A stretch of 43,454 nt of DNA from Prevotella sp. (GTDB lineage: Bacteria > Bacteroidota > Bacteroidia > Bacteroidales > Bacteroidaceae): positions 1-43,454 of the forward strand of contig JAFVGZ010000001.1 of the NCBI GenBank assembly GCA_017478025.1, written 5' to 3'. Shown here one piece after another: positions 27,026 through 34,005 of the stretch (the first letter of the stretch is position 1; each line of letters opens with the position of its first letter). The translations under genes and the position numbers were made by a program. The notes beneath the pieces were generated by a model. The model saw only the letters and a list, made by a program, of their open reading frames with translations. It was not told the DNA's origin and searched no databases.

Positions 27026-27277
27026 TTAGAGCTTTGCGATGTGCTTGCAGAGGCTTGACTTCAAGTTCGCTGCCTTGTTCTTGTGGATGATGTTGGTCTT
27101 TGCGAGCTTGTCGAGCATCTTCTGTACAGCAGGATAGAGCTTCATAGCCTCTTCCTTGTTTGTCATTGCGCGCAGTTTGCGCACTGCGTTACGCATTGTC
27201 TTTGCGTAGTACTTGTTGTGAAGGTTCTTTGTCTTAGTCTGACGGATTCTCTTCACTGATGACTTGTGGTTTGCCAT
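27026..27277 (-). CDS. rpsT: 30S ribosomal protein S20
   Basis: Primary-binding small-subunit protein that contacts 16S rRNA at the bottom of the body. It has 83 residues, very basic and helical: [31 protein letters not shown], and the C-terminal [18 protein letters not shown]. Length is normal. It appears to be transcribed with the tRNA-Glu gene 146 bp upstream; the gap contains two small hairpins. S20 is known to regulate its own synthesis in E. coli, so a leader structure would be plausible here. Confidence 0.97.
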   Translation of the reverse strand: MANHKSSVKRIRQTKTKNLHNKYYAKTMRNAVRKLRAMTNKEEAMKLYPAVQKMLDKLAKTNIIHKNKAANLKSSLCKHIAKL

Positions 27278-27366
27278 TTTGTTTGTTTTGAATTTGTTGC
27301 ACGGCCTTGTATGGCGGTGCTGTTAATGATTAGCTATGGGTCTTACGTCACTACAACAGCCCTGGC

Positions 27367-27407
27367 GGGTGCTTGCACCCTCTGTCACCCTGAGGGCATC
27401 ACTGCCC
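27367..27407 (-). promoter_or_regulatory. Two adjacent hairpins between tRNA-Glu and rpsT
   Basis: GGGTGC-TT-GCACCC (27367-27380) and GGGCA-TCAC-TGCCC (27394-27407) lie between the tRNA 3' end and rpsT. They may separate the tRNA from the mRNA by processing or partial termination, or form an S20 leader. Structure is seen; role is inferred. Confidence 0.5.
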
Positions 27408-27423
27408 GATGACAAATAAATCG

Positions 27424-27498
27424 TGGTAGCGCGTAGGGGAGTCGGACCCCTCTTGCAAGAATGAAAATCTTGAGTACTAACCGATATACGAACGCGCC
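27424..27498 (-). tRNA. tRNA-Glu (anticodon UUC)
   Basis: 75 nt with encoded CCA. Acceptor stem GGCGCGT/ACGCGCT (G1-U72 wobble), anticodon stem CAAGA/TCTTG with loop TTTTCAT (anticodon TTC), and T arm AGGGG-TCCGACT-CCCCT. It is preceded by a canonical promoter and followed by rpsT. Confidence 0.95.
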
Positions 27499-27538
27499 GA
27501 ACCGATATCATTGCGGGGTATTCCCCCGAAATGCGCTG

Positions 27539-27570
27539 CAAAGGTACAAGTTTTTTCTGTAATGTGCAAA
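27539..27570 (-). promoter_or_regulatory. Canonical Bacteroides-type promoter of the tRNA-Glu/rpsT unit
   Basis: Minus strand: TTTG (27567-27570), 20-nt spacer, TACCTTTG (27539-27546). A small C/G hairpin (CGGGG/CCCCG, 27514-27528) lies between the start and the tRNA 5' end, in the precursor leader. Confidence 0.8.
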
Positions 27571-27608
27571 TTTTGTTGCCACAATTTTATTGTTTCGATG
27601 ATTTTTTA

Positions 27609-27616
27609 TACTTTTG
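27609..27616 (+). promoter_or_regulatory. Likely recO promoter (-7 box)
   Basis: TACTTTTG fits TAnnTTTG; TTTT stands at the -33 position. The expected start is within a few bases of the recO ATG at 27628, giving a very short leader. It diverges from the tRNA promoter. Confidence 0.6.
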
Positions 27617-27627
27617 CAAGTCAAGAG

Positions 27628-28353
27628 ATGGAATATAAAGACAGGGCTATAGTACTGCGGACGGTGAAGTATGGCGATAATAAGCTCATCGTTGACCTCC
27701 TGACTCGTGAGGCGGGTCGGGTCTCCGTGGTGTGGAAAGTCAGCATGTCACGCACATCAAAAGTGCGTAAACAGTTCTTCCAGCCGCTTACATTGCTTGA
27801 GGTCGATATGGAGCGCTCTCCGCGACAGGCAATGGCGGCGCTTGGCGATGCCAGGCTTTTTAGGCCCTATGTGTCGCTGACGGCTGATGCCGTGAAGATA
27901 TCGCAGGGCTTTTTTGTGGCCGAATTTCTGGTTTATGCTACTCGCGACATGCATCCCGAACCGCTGTTATATGATTTCGTAGAGCAGGGATTGTTGTGGC
28001 TGGATGCTACGGTGGGCAGTACGGCGAATTTTCATCTGATGTTTATGCTGCGTATGTCGCGCTTCCTGGGTTTTATGCCTGATGTGGGGACATACGTGGA
28101 TGGTGCCGTCTTTGATTTGCGCGAAGGTGTGTTCTCTACTGCTATGCCGCTGCATCGTGATGTCTTGATGCCTGAAGATGCAAAAAAGATGCAGATTCTC
28201 ATGCGTATGACGCCGTCAAATCTGCATCTTTTTCGCTTCTCGCGTGAGGAGCGCAACCGTGTGGTTGACCTCTGTCTGAAGTTCTATCGCCTTCACATTC
28301 CGCAGTTTGGCGAGATGAAGACACTTGAAGTGCTGCAGGCGCTATTCGTCTGA
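27628..28353 (+). CDS. recO: DNA repair protein RecO
   Basis: RecFOR mediator that anneals DNA and loads RecA on SSB-coated gaps. From the ATG at 27628 it has 241 residues and begins MEYKDRAIVLRTVKYGDNKLI, the usual N-terminal OB-fold (about 1-80). A longer frame back to 27511 would read through the tRNA leader and the promoter and is rejected. The helical C-terminal part includes FMLRMSRFLGFMPDV. It converges on the gene at 28369 with a 15-bp gap and no obvious terminator. Confidence 0.94.
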   Translation: MEYKDRAIVLRTVKYGDNKLIVDLLTREAGRVSVVWKVSMSRTSKVRKQFFQPLTLLEVDMERSPRQAMAALGDARLFRPYVSLTADAVKISQGFFVAEFLVYATRDMHPEPLLYDFVEQGLLWLDATVGSTANFHLMFMLRMSRFLGFMPDVGTYVDGAVFDLREGVFSTAMPLHRDVLMPEDAKKMQILMRMTPSNLHLFRFSREERNRVVDLCLKFYRLHIPQFGEMKTLEVLQALFV

Positions 28354-28368
28354 CGAGGCCCTTTACCG

Positions 28369-29376
28369 TTACTCTGTAGAGGCGGTCTTTTTCTCCTTTA
28401 TTACTTTGTCTGCTCCCGATGTGATGTTGTCCAGGCTCTCAGGGTGTTCTCTGACGAATGATTCGATGTGTCTCACACGCTTGCTCTCAAATATCTCGTT
28501 TACTGCAATGAGAATGCCTGTCTCCTCCACCTCGCCGAATCCGTCGTTAATGGCGGTGCCAAAGAGCTTCATTGTGGGTGAGAGGTTCATGTAGGCGTTT
28601 ACCAACGGCGGTATGTTGAAGCCCAAAGCGCGTATGCCGCCGTTTAGGATTCTGTAGTCTTCCTTGAAGTCACGGCCGCAGAAAACCTGCTGCAGCTCTT
28701 CCTCTGGAGTGTCTAATTTCAACGGTTTCATCGGGTAAATGAGCCCTTCCTTATCGTCAAAGTGCTTCTTTAGGAAGTATAGTATAAGGTCGCGCCCGAA
28801 GCGTATGTAGTCGGGATACATCGTCATCTTGCCGAAGTAATACTTCATGTTGGGGTTGATGACGGTCAGCGCCCCCAGTCCGTCCCACAGATTGTCAAGC
28901 GCGAAGAGGCTCTTTGCGCCCATCTTTGAGCTCTGATACGCTGGTGTGACGAAAGAGCGTCCCAGCTCTATGGTGTATGGAGCATACTCGCGGATGAACT
29001 TCTCAGAGAAGCGGAACATGTGTGAGGTGGCCAGTATGGGCTGTCCTTCCTTGTCATAGTCCCACGTGTCACCCATCTTATAGCGGTATCCGCCGATGAT
29101 CTCCTTGTCTTGCGGGTTCCAGACGATGAGCTGTTTGTAGCAGTTTTCGCAGGTGTCAAACTCGTCAATGTCCAATTCTTTGCCAGTACCGCCGCCTGCC
29201 ATGCGGAATGTTATCTCGCGCAAGCGTCCTATCTCGCGCATCAGGTTGGGAGAGTCGTGAGATGTAATGATGTAGATCTCGTTGCTGCTCTTGTTGGTCA
29301 TGCGGAGCTTTTTCTCGGAGGTTAACTCTGCGAGAATAAGGTCCTGTGGTACGGGCTGAATGATTTCTGCGTCCAT
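28369..29376 (-). CDS. glsB: GNAT-fold N-acyltransferase, probable glycine-lipid (N-acyl) synthase GlsB
   Basis: 335 residues of the hemolysin-like acyltransferase family: EIGRLREITFRMAGGGTGK, then IIGGYRYKMGDTW, RFSEKFIREYAPYTIELGRSF and YGKMTMYPDY-type motifs. In Bacteroides thetaiotaomicron, GlsB makes N-acylated glycine, and the neighbouring GlsA adds the second acyl chain to give glycine lipids. The partner gene lies 66 bp upstream in the same direction, so the pair matches this pathway. Family membership is clear; glycine as substrate is inferred from the pairing. Confidence 0.78.
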   Translation of the reverse strand: MDAEIIQPVPQDLILAELTSEKKLRMTNKSSNEIYIITSHDSPNLMREIGRLREITFRMAGGGTGKELDIDEFDTCENCYKQLIVWNPQDKEIIGGYRYKMGDTWDYDKEGQPILATSHMFRFSEKFIREYAPYTIELGRSFVTPAYQSSKMGAKSLFALDNLWDGLGALTVINPNMKYYFGKMTMYPDYIRFGRDLILYFLKKHFDDKEGLIYPMKPLKLDTPEEELQQVFCGRDFKEDYRILNGGIRALGFNIPPLVNAYMNLSPTMKLFGTAINDGFGEVEETGILIAVNEIFESKRVRHIESFVREHPESLDNITSGADKVIKEKKTASTE

Positions 29377-29442
29377 TTTTGCGTGGAGTGTTGTTATTGA
29401 AAGTTGGTTAGTCGGGTTGTTTCTGTTTCTGTCGTTGTTGGT

Positions 29443-30288
29443 TTACTTCACGAGATTATACACCTCGTTCCGCACCCATTGTGCCCATTGGCTTGGAGTG
29501 CGCGTCTTGTCGAATGTTTGCCAGGGTATGGGCTTGCCTATTGTCAATTCAAATGTCTTGTTGGTGTTCTTGAACAGCTCGTCTGCCAAGTATAACATGG
29601 CGATATTTATGGGGCTGTGCAGGGCCTTGCAGATATTCGCGATGCGATAGAATCGCTCGGAGTTGCGTCCGTTGAAATGCATGGGCACTACGTCGCGGTG
29701 GTACTGCACGCTCTTTTGTATGAAGGTCTTCTGCCAGGGCAGGTCCCTTATCTCGCCGTCAATCCTTCTTGAACACAGTCCTGCGGGGAACACGAACATG
29801 TGATAGTCTCCGCTGAATGCGGCGTCAATGGCCTGTGGCAGTCCGCGGCTCTGCTTGCCCACCTTGTTCACCGGCACGCAGAGCGGAGCCAGTCCGTGGA
29901 GGTTCATCAGTAGGTCATTGACCAGTATGCGCACCCGCTCACCATAGTTCTCTGCCAGCATCTTGCCGTATATCAGTCCGTCAGGCCCCCCCAGCGGATG
30001 GTTAGACACAAAAGTGTAACGCTTCCCGTCATCGGCAGGGGGCAGGTTCTCCTTGCCGTGAACAATGATGTCTATGCCCAAATCCTGCAGGACTGCCGTA
30101 ATCCAAGGGAGACCATAGACATTCTGGTGTCGCAGCAGTATCGCGTTGATATCATCCTGATGTACTATCTTCTTCAGATAGTTTACGAGAAAGCGCGGCA
30201 CATAGCGGTCCCGGTCGCCAATCTTTGAGTGAAGAATGGCTTCAACGTCTATTGTCAGTGGTTTTGTCGTTGGTGTTTCAGGGGTCAT
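29443..30288 (-). CDS. glsA: Lysophospholipid-type O-acyltransferase, probable GlsA
   Basis: About 281 residues from the ATG at 30286-30288; upstream in-frame ATGs at 30303 and 30309 and a GTG at 30327 are possible. The PlsC-type acyltransferase core is visible: catalytic box FVSNHPLGGPDGL (the H-x4-D motif in the form NHPLGGPD), LCVPVNKVGKQSRG and the FPAGLCSRR box. It is the first gene of a two-gene unit with the N-acyltransferase gene, with a canonical promoter upstream. In Bacteroides GlsA O-acylates the GlsB product. Another phospholipid role cannot be excluded. Confidence 0.78.
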   Translation of the reverse strand: MTPETPTTKPLTIDVEAILHSKIGDRDRYVPRFLVNYLKKIVHQDDINAILLRHQNVYGLPWITAVLQDLGIDIIVHGKENLPPADDGKRYTFVSNHPLGGPDGLIYGKMLAENYGERVRILVNDLLMNLHGLAPLCVPVNKVGKQSRGLPQAIDAAFSGDYHMFVFPAGLCSRRIDGEIRDLPWQKTFIQKSVQYHRDVVPMHFNGRNSERFYRIANICKALHSPINIAMLYLADELFKNTNKTFELTIGKPIPWQTFDKTRTPSQWAQWVRNEVYNLVK

Positions 30289-30374
30289 TGTCTTTGGATG
30301 CATCGTCATGCGGCGCAGGGCAAGCACTGTTAGGCTTCACCTATTTATATATGCGCATTTGACGAAAATATGTG

Positions 30375-30406
30375 CAAAGTTACGATTAAGTATTGAAATA
30401 TGCAAA
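30375..30406 (-). promoter_or_regulatory. Canonical promoter of the glsA-glsB operon
   Basis: Minus strand: TTTG (30403-30406), 20-nt spacer, TAACTTTG (30375-30382). The spacer (CATATTTCAATACTTAATCG) closely matches those of the two Rpn promoters. Confidence 0.8.
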
Positions 30407-30445
30407 TAAAAGCGAAAAAAGTTTTAATTTGTACGTCCGATGCAC

Positions 30446-30474
30446 CCATATCTCAAAACCTAATCGTACTTTGG
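30446..30474 (+). repeat. Degenerate extra copy of the Rpn/gls promoter sequence
   Basis: ATATCTCAAAACCTAATCG followed by TACTTTGG repeats the spacer and most of the -7 box of the neighbouring promoters, with one base missing from the -7 element. It lies between the divergent glsA and Rpn promoters. Whether it is active is unknown. Confidence 0.6.
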
Positions 30475-30565
30475 CTTCGCCTATGTTCTTGCGCTCTATC
30501 GGTGCTCAGTTGCTTCGCGGAGTCTTTCGTCATGGATATGAAAGAAAAAAAAGTGAACACTTTTT

Positions 30566-30597
30566 CTTGCATATCTCAAAACTTAATCGTATCTTTG
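30566..30597 (+). promoter_or_regulatory. Bacteroides-type promoter of the Rpn gene at 30627
   Basis: CTTG (30566-30569), 20-nt spacer, TATCTTTG (30590-30597). The spacer is identical to that of the left-edge Rpn promoter (500-519). Predicted leader about 23 nt. Confidence 0.75.
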
Positions 30598-30626
30598 CCG
30601 CAAGATAACTTGCAAGGAATTACACA

Positions 30627-31553
30627 ATGGGAATAGAACCACGCGAGAGATACATTGATCCATACACCGACTTCGGGTTTAAGAAACTGTTCGGCACAGA
30701 GCTGAACAAGGACCTGCTTATCAGTTTCCTCAATGCGCTGTTCAATGATGCCAAGCGGGAAATAAAGGATGTGCAGTACCTTAACGCAGAACAGTTGGGT
30801 GACGGATACGGCGACCGCCGTGCCGTGTTCGATGTTTATTGCGTGACCGAGGACGGCAGCCGTTTTATCGTAGAGATGCAGAAGGCCGAGCAGGAGTATT
30901 TCAAAGACCGTAGCGTCTATTACGCCACAGCCCCGATACGTGAACAGGCACCGAAAGGTAAGTGGGACTATCATCTGGATGGTGTCTATACCATCGGCGT
31001 GCTGAACTTTGTGTTTCCCGACGGGGAGTATCCCGCAGACAGTTACATACACGAGATAAAACTGAAAGACACCCAGGACAATCACGTATTCTATGACAAG
31101 CTGACCTTTGTCTATCTCGAGATGCCTAAGTTCAACAAGCGCGAGGACGAGTTGGAGACGATGTTCGACAAGTGGATGTTTGCCCTCCGCAACCTGTCGC
31201 GTCAGCTTGAGCGCCCGGCGGCATTACAGGAGCGCATCTTCAAACGTCTGTTCGACCAGGCAGAGATAGCGCAGTTCAGCCCTGCCGAGCGCCGTGAATA
31301 TGCAGAGAGCGTGAAGGATTACTGGGACTATTATAGCACCATGAAGACTGCCCACAAGAAAGGAAAGGCTGAAGGACGTGAGGAAGGCCTGGCTGAAGGT
31401 GAGGCAAAGGGCCGCGCAGAAGGTCTGGCTGAAGGTCAGCAGAAAGAAAAGACCGAGACTGTTCTTCGCCTGAAAGCCTTAGGGCTGAGCATTGAGCAGA
31501 TAGCTCAGGGGACAGGCTTGACCGCTGATGAAGTAACAACGATATTATCATAA
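30627..31553 (+). CDS. Rpn-family recombination-promoting nuclease / putative transposase
   Basis: 308 residues, complete. The N-terminus YIDPYTDFGFKKLFG and the PD-(D/E)XK core (D69 in AVFDVYCV, E83-x-Q85 in IVEMQKAEQ) identify the family. A Gly/Glu/Ala-rich, repeat-like helix (EGREEGLAEGEAKGRAEGL) leads to a short C-terminal helix (LGLSIEQIAQGTGLTADEV), as in most family members. It is a second copy in this window and shares its promoter with the left-edge member. Nuclease activity is inferred from the motif; cellular role is unknown. Confidence 0.9.
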   Translation: MGIEPRERYIDPYTDFGFKKLFGTELNKDLLISFLNALFNDAKREIKDVQYLNAEQLGDGYGDRRAVFDVYCVTEDGSRFIVEMQKAEQEYFKDRSVYYATAPIREQAPKGKWDYHLDGVYTIGVLNFVFPDGEYPADSYIHEIKLKDTQDNHVFYDKLTFVYLEMPKFNKREDELETMFDKWMFALRNLSRQLERPAALQERIFKRLFDQAEIAQFSPAERREYAESVKDYWDYYSTMKTAHKKGKAEGREEGLAEGEAKGRAEGLAEGQQKEKTETVLRLKALGLSIEQIAQGTGLTADEVTTILS

Positions 31554-31646
31554 CTGGAACCTATAACCACATAAAACCACGATGCCTATGATATAAAACA
31601 ATAGACAACAAAGACATATAGAAATTGAAGCGTCCGCTTGAATCTT

Positions 31647-31769
31647 GTTATCTGAAATTCGCCAAATTTTAAAACAACATGCAAGAGTAAAAGCAAGGAT
31701 GCTCACGCCAGACGGCGTGGGCTTTTACTCGGATATGCATGTTAGGTGTTTGGCGATACCTCAGATAAC
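31647..31769. other. 123-nt nested inverted-repeat element (structured RNA or small mobile palindrome)
   Basis: Five nested perfect stems share one axis: GTTATCTGA (31647-31655) with TCAGATAAC (31761-31769); CGCCAAA (31660) with TTTGGCG (31749-31755); AACATGCA (31676) with TGCATGTT (31736-31743); GAGTAAAAGC (31685) with GCTTTTACTC (31721-31730); CACGCC (31704) with GGCGTG (31714-31719), loop AGAC. It lies in the 304-bp gap between the Rpn gene and the BspA-like gene, without a reading frame. It is not an integron attC site: the terminal bases have the wrong polarity. Confidence 0.8.
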
Positions 31770-31857
31770 GTAGACGAAGTAACAGTCCACGTTTTCTTTT
31801 TCTGTCTTTTTCCAAAAACCGCAAAAGTATTATTAAACCCTTAAAACAGTAGTAATT

Positions 31858-33657
31858 ATGAAACAGAAATTATTAGCTTTATTGGTGATGGCGCTATTTG
31901 TTCCATTAGCGGCCAACGCTTATGATGCCTGTATTGACGGCATCTATTACAACATTGTGATGAAGGCCAAGCAGGCCACGGTGACCTATGGAGAAAATGA
32001 GGAAGGAACTTATTCAGAAAAAGTTGTGATACCTGAAAAGATAAACTACAACGGTATAATCTGTGATGTCGTGGGGATCGGAACAAGGGCATTCACAAAC
32101 TGCAAATTAAGCAATTTAACCCTTCCTCAAAGTTTAACAAAGATTGACCAATATGCATTTGGCAAATACTTCGAAGTAGACTCTCTATGTATAACAGACT
32201 TAACCTCTTGGTGTAATATTGAATTTAATGACGAATACTCCAATCCTATTCGATATGCCTCAGCATTGTTTGTAAACAATGAAAAGGTAACTAATCTTGT
32301 CATTCCTAATGGCATAAAATCTGTCAAGAATTATGCTTTTTATAGTGCCAAGATGCTGACATCTGTTAAACTGTCTGATAGTGTTGAAGCCATTGGTACA
32401 AAGGCATTTTATTTCTGCTCAGGACTTAAGTCTGTTACATGGGGTAAGGGAGTTACAAGTGTTGGCCAAGATGCTTTTAAAGAGTGCAATAATATTGAGC
32501 GTGTCAACATCTCTGATCTGAAAGCATGGCTCTCCGTTGACTTCGGAATATCGAGTGTGTATGGTTCTTTAGGTGAGGGTATTTATCGATTTATTCAAAA
32601 TCCCTTGTATTATGCAGGCCATCTGTATCTAAACGGATCCGAGTTGACAGATGTTGTGGTACCTGATGGAATTGAGACATTATGGGCACATGCATTTGAA
32701 GGTTATACGGCTATCACTTCATTGGTTATTCCTGATGGAGTCAAAGATTTCAAGTCAAGAGGATACGAAGGCAGTACGCTTTCTGATTGCCACAACCTAA
32801 GAAGTGTAAAGATTGGAGCAGGGCTAAAAGAGATGCAAATATTAAATTGTGCCTCTCTCACCTCTTTAGAGGTTGGGGATGGTAAGATAAAAATTGAAAT
32901 CAGCAAATGCCCTCTGCTGAAGGAGAGCGGTATCAAGATATACAACGCCCAAGATATAGAGATTGAACAGTGTAATGCCATTACAGAGTTGACGCTTGCA
33001 AACATTGTTAATGCCACGAACAAATTTAATATTTATTCATGCAGTGGTCTCAAGAAGCTGCAGATTCCTGACGGAGTGTCTTCGGCATATGTAAGAAACT
33101 GCCCAGCATTGACTACTCTCATATTGGGGATGGGATTAAATGGTTTAACGGTTGATGGGTGCAAGGAACTTACCGATGTATATAATCCAATGACTACTCC
33201 GAAACATGTTTCGTTCGGGTTCGGTAATGATTGCCTGATAGAATATGCCACATTACATATTCCTGGAGAATCCATCGATGCTTACAAAGCCACCGAACCT
33301 TGGAGTAAGTTCGGAACAATCATAGCACTGAAAGAGGGCGATCCTGGTTATGCAGACAATCCTAACGTAGGAGGTATCATCACATTTGCCGACTCACGTG
33401 TGGGAAAAATTTGCGTTGACAACTGGGATACTAACGATGACGGAAAACTTTCTGAACAGGAGGCTGCCGCCGTGAAAAGTATTGGGACGGTATTCAAAGA
33501 CAATACACAATTAGTGACATTCTATGAACTTAAATACTTCACAGGTTTGACTGCTATAGACGATGATTCCTTCAACGGTTGTACCAACTTAAAAAACATT
33601 TCAATACCAGAAACGGTAACCTCCTTCGGTAATAGAGCTTTTGAAGACTGTATTTAG
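31858..33657 (+). CDS. BspA-like leucine-rich-repeat surface protein, probably truncated at the C-terminus
   Basis: 599 residues. A signal peptide (about 1-21, KLLALLVMALFVPLAANA) is followed by LRR_5-type repeats with the signatures IPNGIKSVKNYAFYSA, VVPDGIETLWAHAFEG and IPDGVKDF. Near residue 500 is an EF-hand-like segment (VDNWDTNDDGKLSEQEA), then two more repeats, and the protein ends in the middle of a repeat at RAFEDCI. No C-terminal sorting or secretion domain is present. In other BspA-like proteins the EF-hand segment is followed by many more repeats, so the 3' part seems to be lost, just where the mobile element begins. Family members bind host or matrix proteins in some oral bacteria. 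Confidence 0.82.
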   Translation: MKQKLLALLVMALFVPLAANAYDACIDGIYYNIVMKAKQATVTYGENEEGTYSEKVVIPEKINYNGIICDVVGIGTRAFTNCKLSNLTLPQSLTKIDQYAFGKYFEVDSLCITDLTSWCNIEFNDEYSNPIRYASALFVNNEKVTNLVIPNGIKSVKNYAFYSAKMLTSVKLSDSVEAIGTKAFYFCSGLKSVTWGKGVTSVGQDAFKECNNIERVNISDLKAWLSVDFGISSVYGSLGEGIYRFIQNPLYYAGHLYLNGSELTDVVVPDGIETLWAHAFEGYTAITSLVIPDGVKDFKSRGYEGSTLSDCHNLRSVKIGAGLKEMQILNCASLTSLEVGDGKIKIEISKCPLLKESGIKIYNAQDIEIEQCNAITELTLANIVNATNKFNIYSCSGLKKLQIPDGVSSAYVRNCPALTTLILGMGLNGLTVDGCKELTDVYNPMTTPKHVSFGFGNDCLIEYATLHIPGESIDAYKATEPWSKFGTIIALKEGDPGYADNPNVGGIITFADSRVGKICVDNWDTNDDGKLSEQEAAAVKSIGTVFKDNTQLVTFYELKYFTGLTAIDDDSFNGCTNLKNISIPETVTSFGNRAFEDCI

Positions 33658-33823
33658 AGCCTTCTAAACAACCATGAATAATGAAAAACACATAGAGATA
33701 AACCTTTGTATATCAAGTACTTTTGGATTTTAACACTTCAGAACCTGTTTTTGGTTGCTTCGGAAATTCCCGTTAAATTTGCAACGTATTTCTACCGCAG
33801 GGAATTTACGAGGCTTTATTTTT

Positions 33824-33945
33824 GCAACATCGTGGACATAGTTGACTGTGGGTGACAATAGGTTACAAAAGTTGACAGGTTTCCGACTCGCTTTTGAGTA
33901 AAGCAATATCGTGGCGAAAGTTGACAAAGGGTGTCAATAGTTTAC
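33824..33945 (+). repeat. Iteron-like direct repeats upstream of the multi-HTH gene
   Basis: Two 43-bp direct repeats (33824-33866 and 33903-33945) agree at 34 of 43 positions and start 79 bp apart. Each contains GTTGAC, then GGGTG and CAATAG, then TTAC; the second holds the dyad TTGACA-AAGGG-TGTCAA. A third, partial GTTGACA is at 33871. Upstream (33760-33815) the arms AAATTCCC and GGGAATTT form a loose inverted repeat. These are probable binding sites for the element's own HTH protein or integrase arms. Confidence 0.7.
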
Positions 33946-34005
33946 TTGTGATGACTTGCGGAGAGGTACAACAAAAGGAATGTTGAACAGATAAATATCG
34001 CAAGT

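Noticed and set aside
27424-27498. tRNA-Glu as the attachment site of the mobile element
   Set aside because: The element starts more than 6 kb away and no copy of the tRNA 3' end was seen at either flank.
27511-27627. N-terminal extension of RecO
   Set aside because: It would be translated from the tRNA leader and both promoters; the family N-terminus begins at the ATG at 27628.
31647-31769. Integron attC site
   Set aside because: The outer arms start with GTT and end with AAC, opposite to the R''/R' polarity of attC, and there is no integron integrase or cassette array.
31647-31769. Simple rho-independent terminator of the Rpn gene
   Set aside because: It lies about 95 nt past the stop, is far longer than a terminator, has several internal loops and no T tract.
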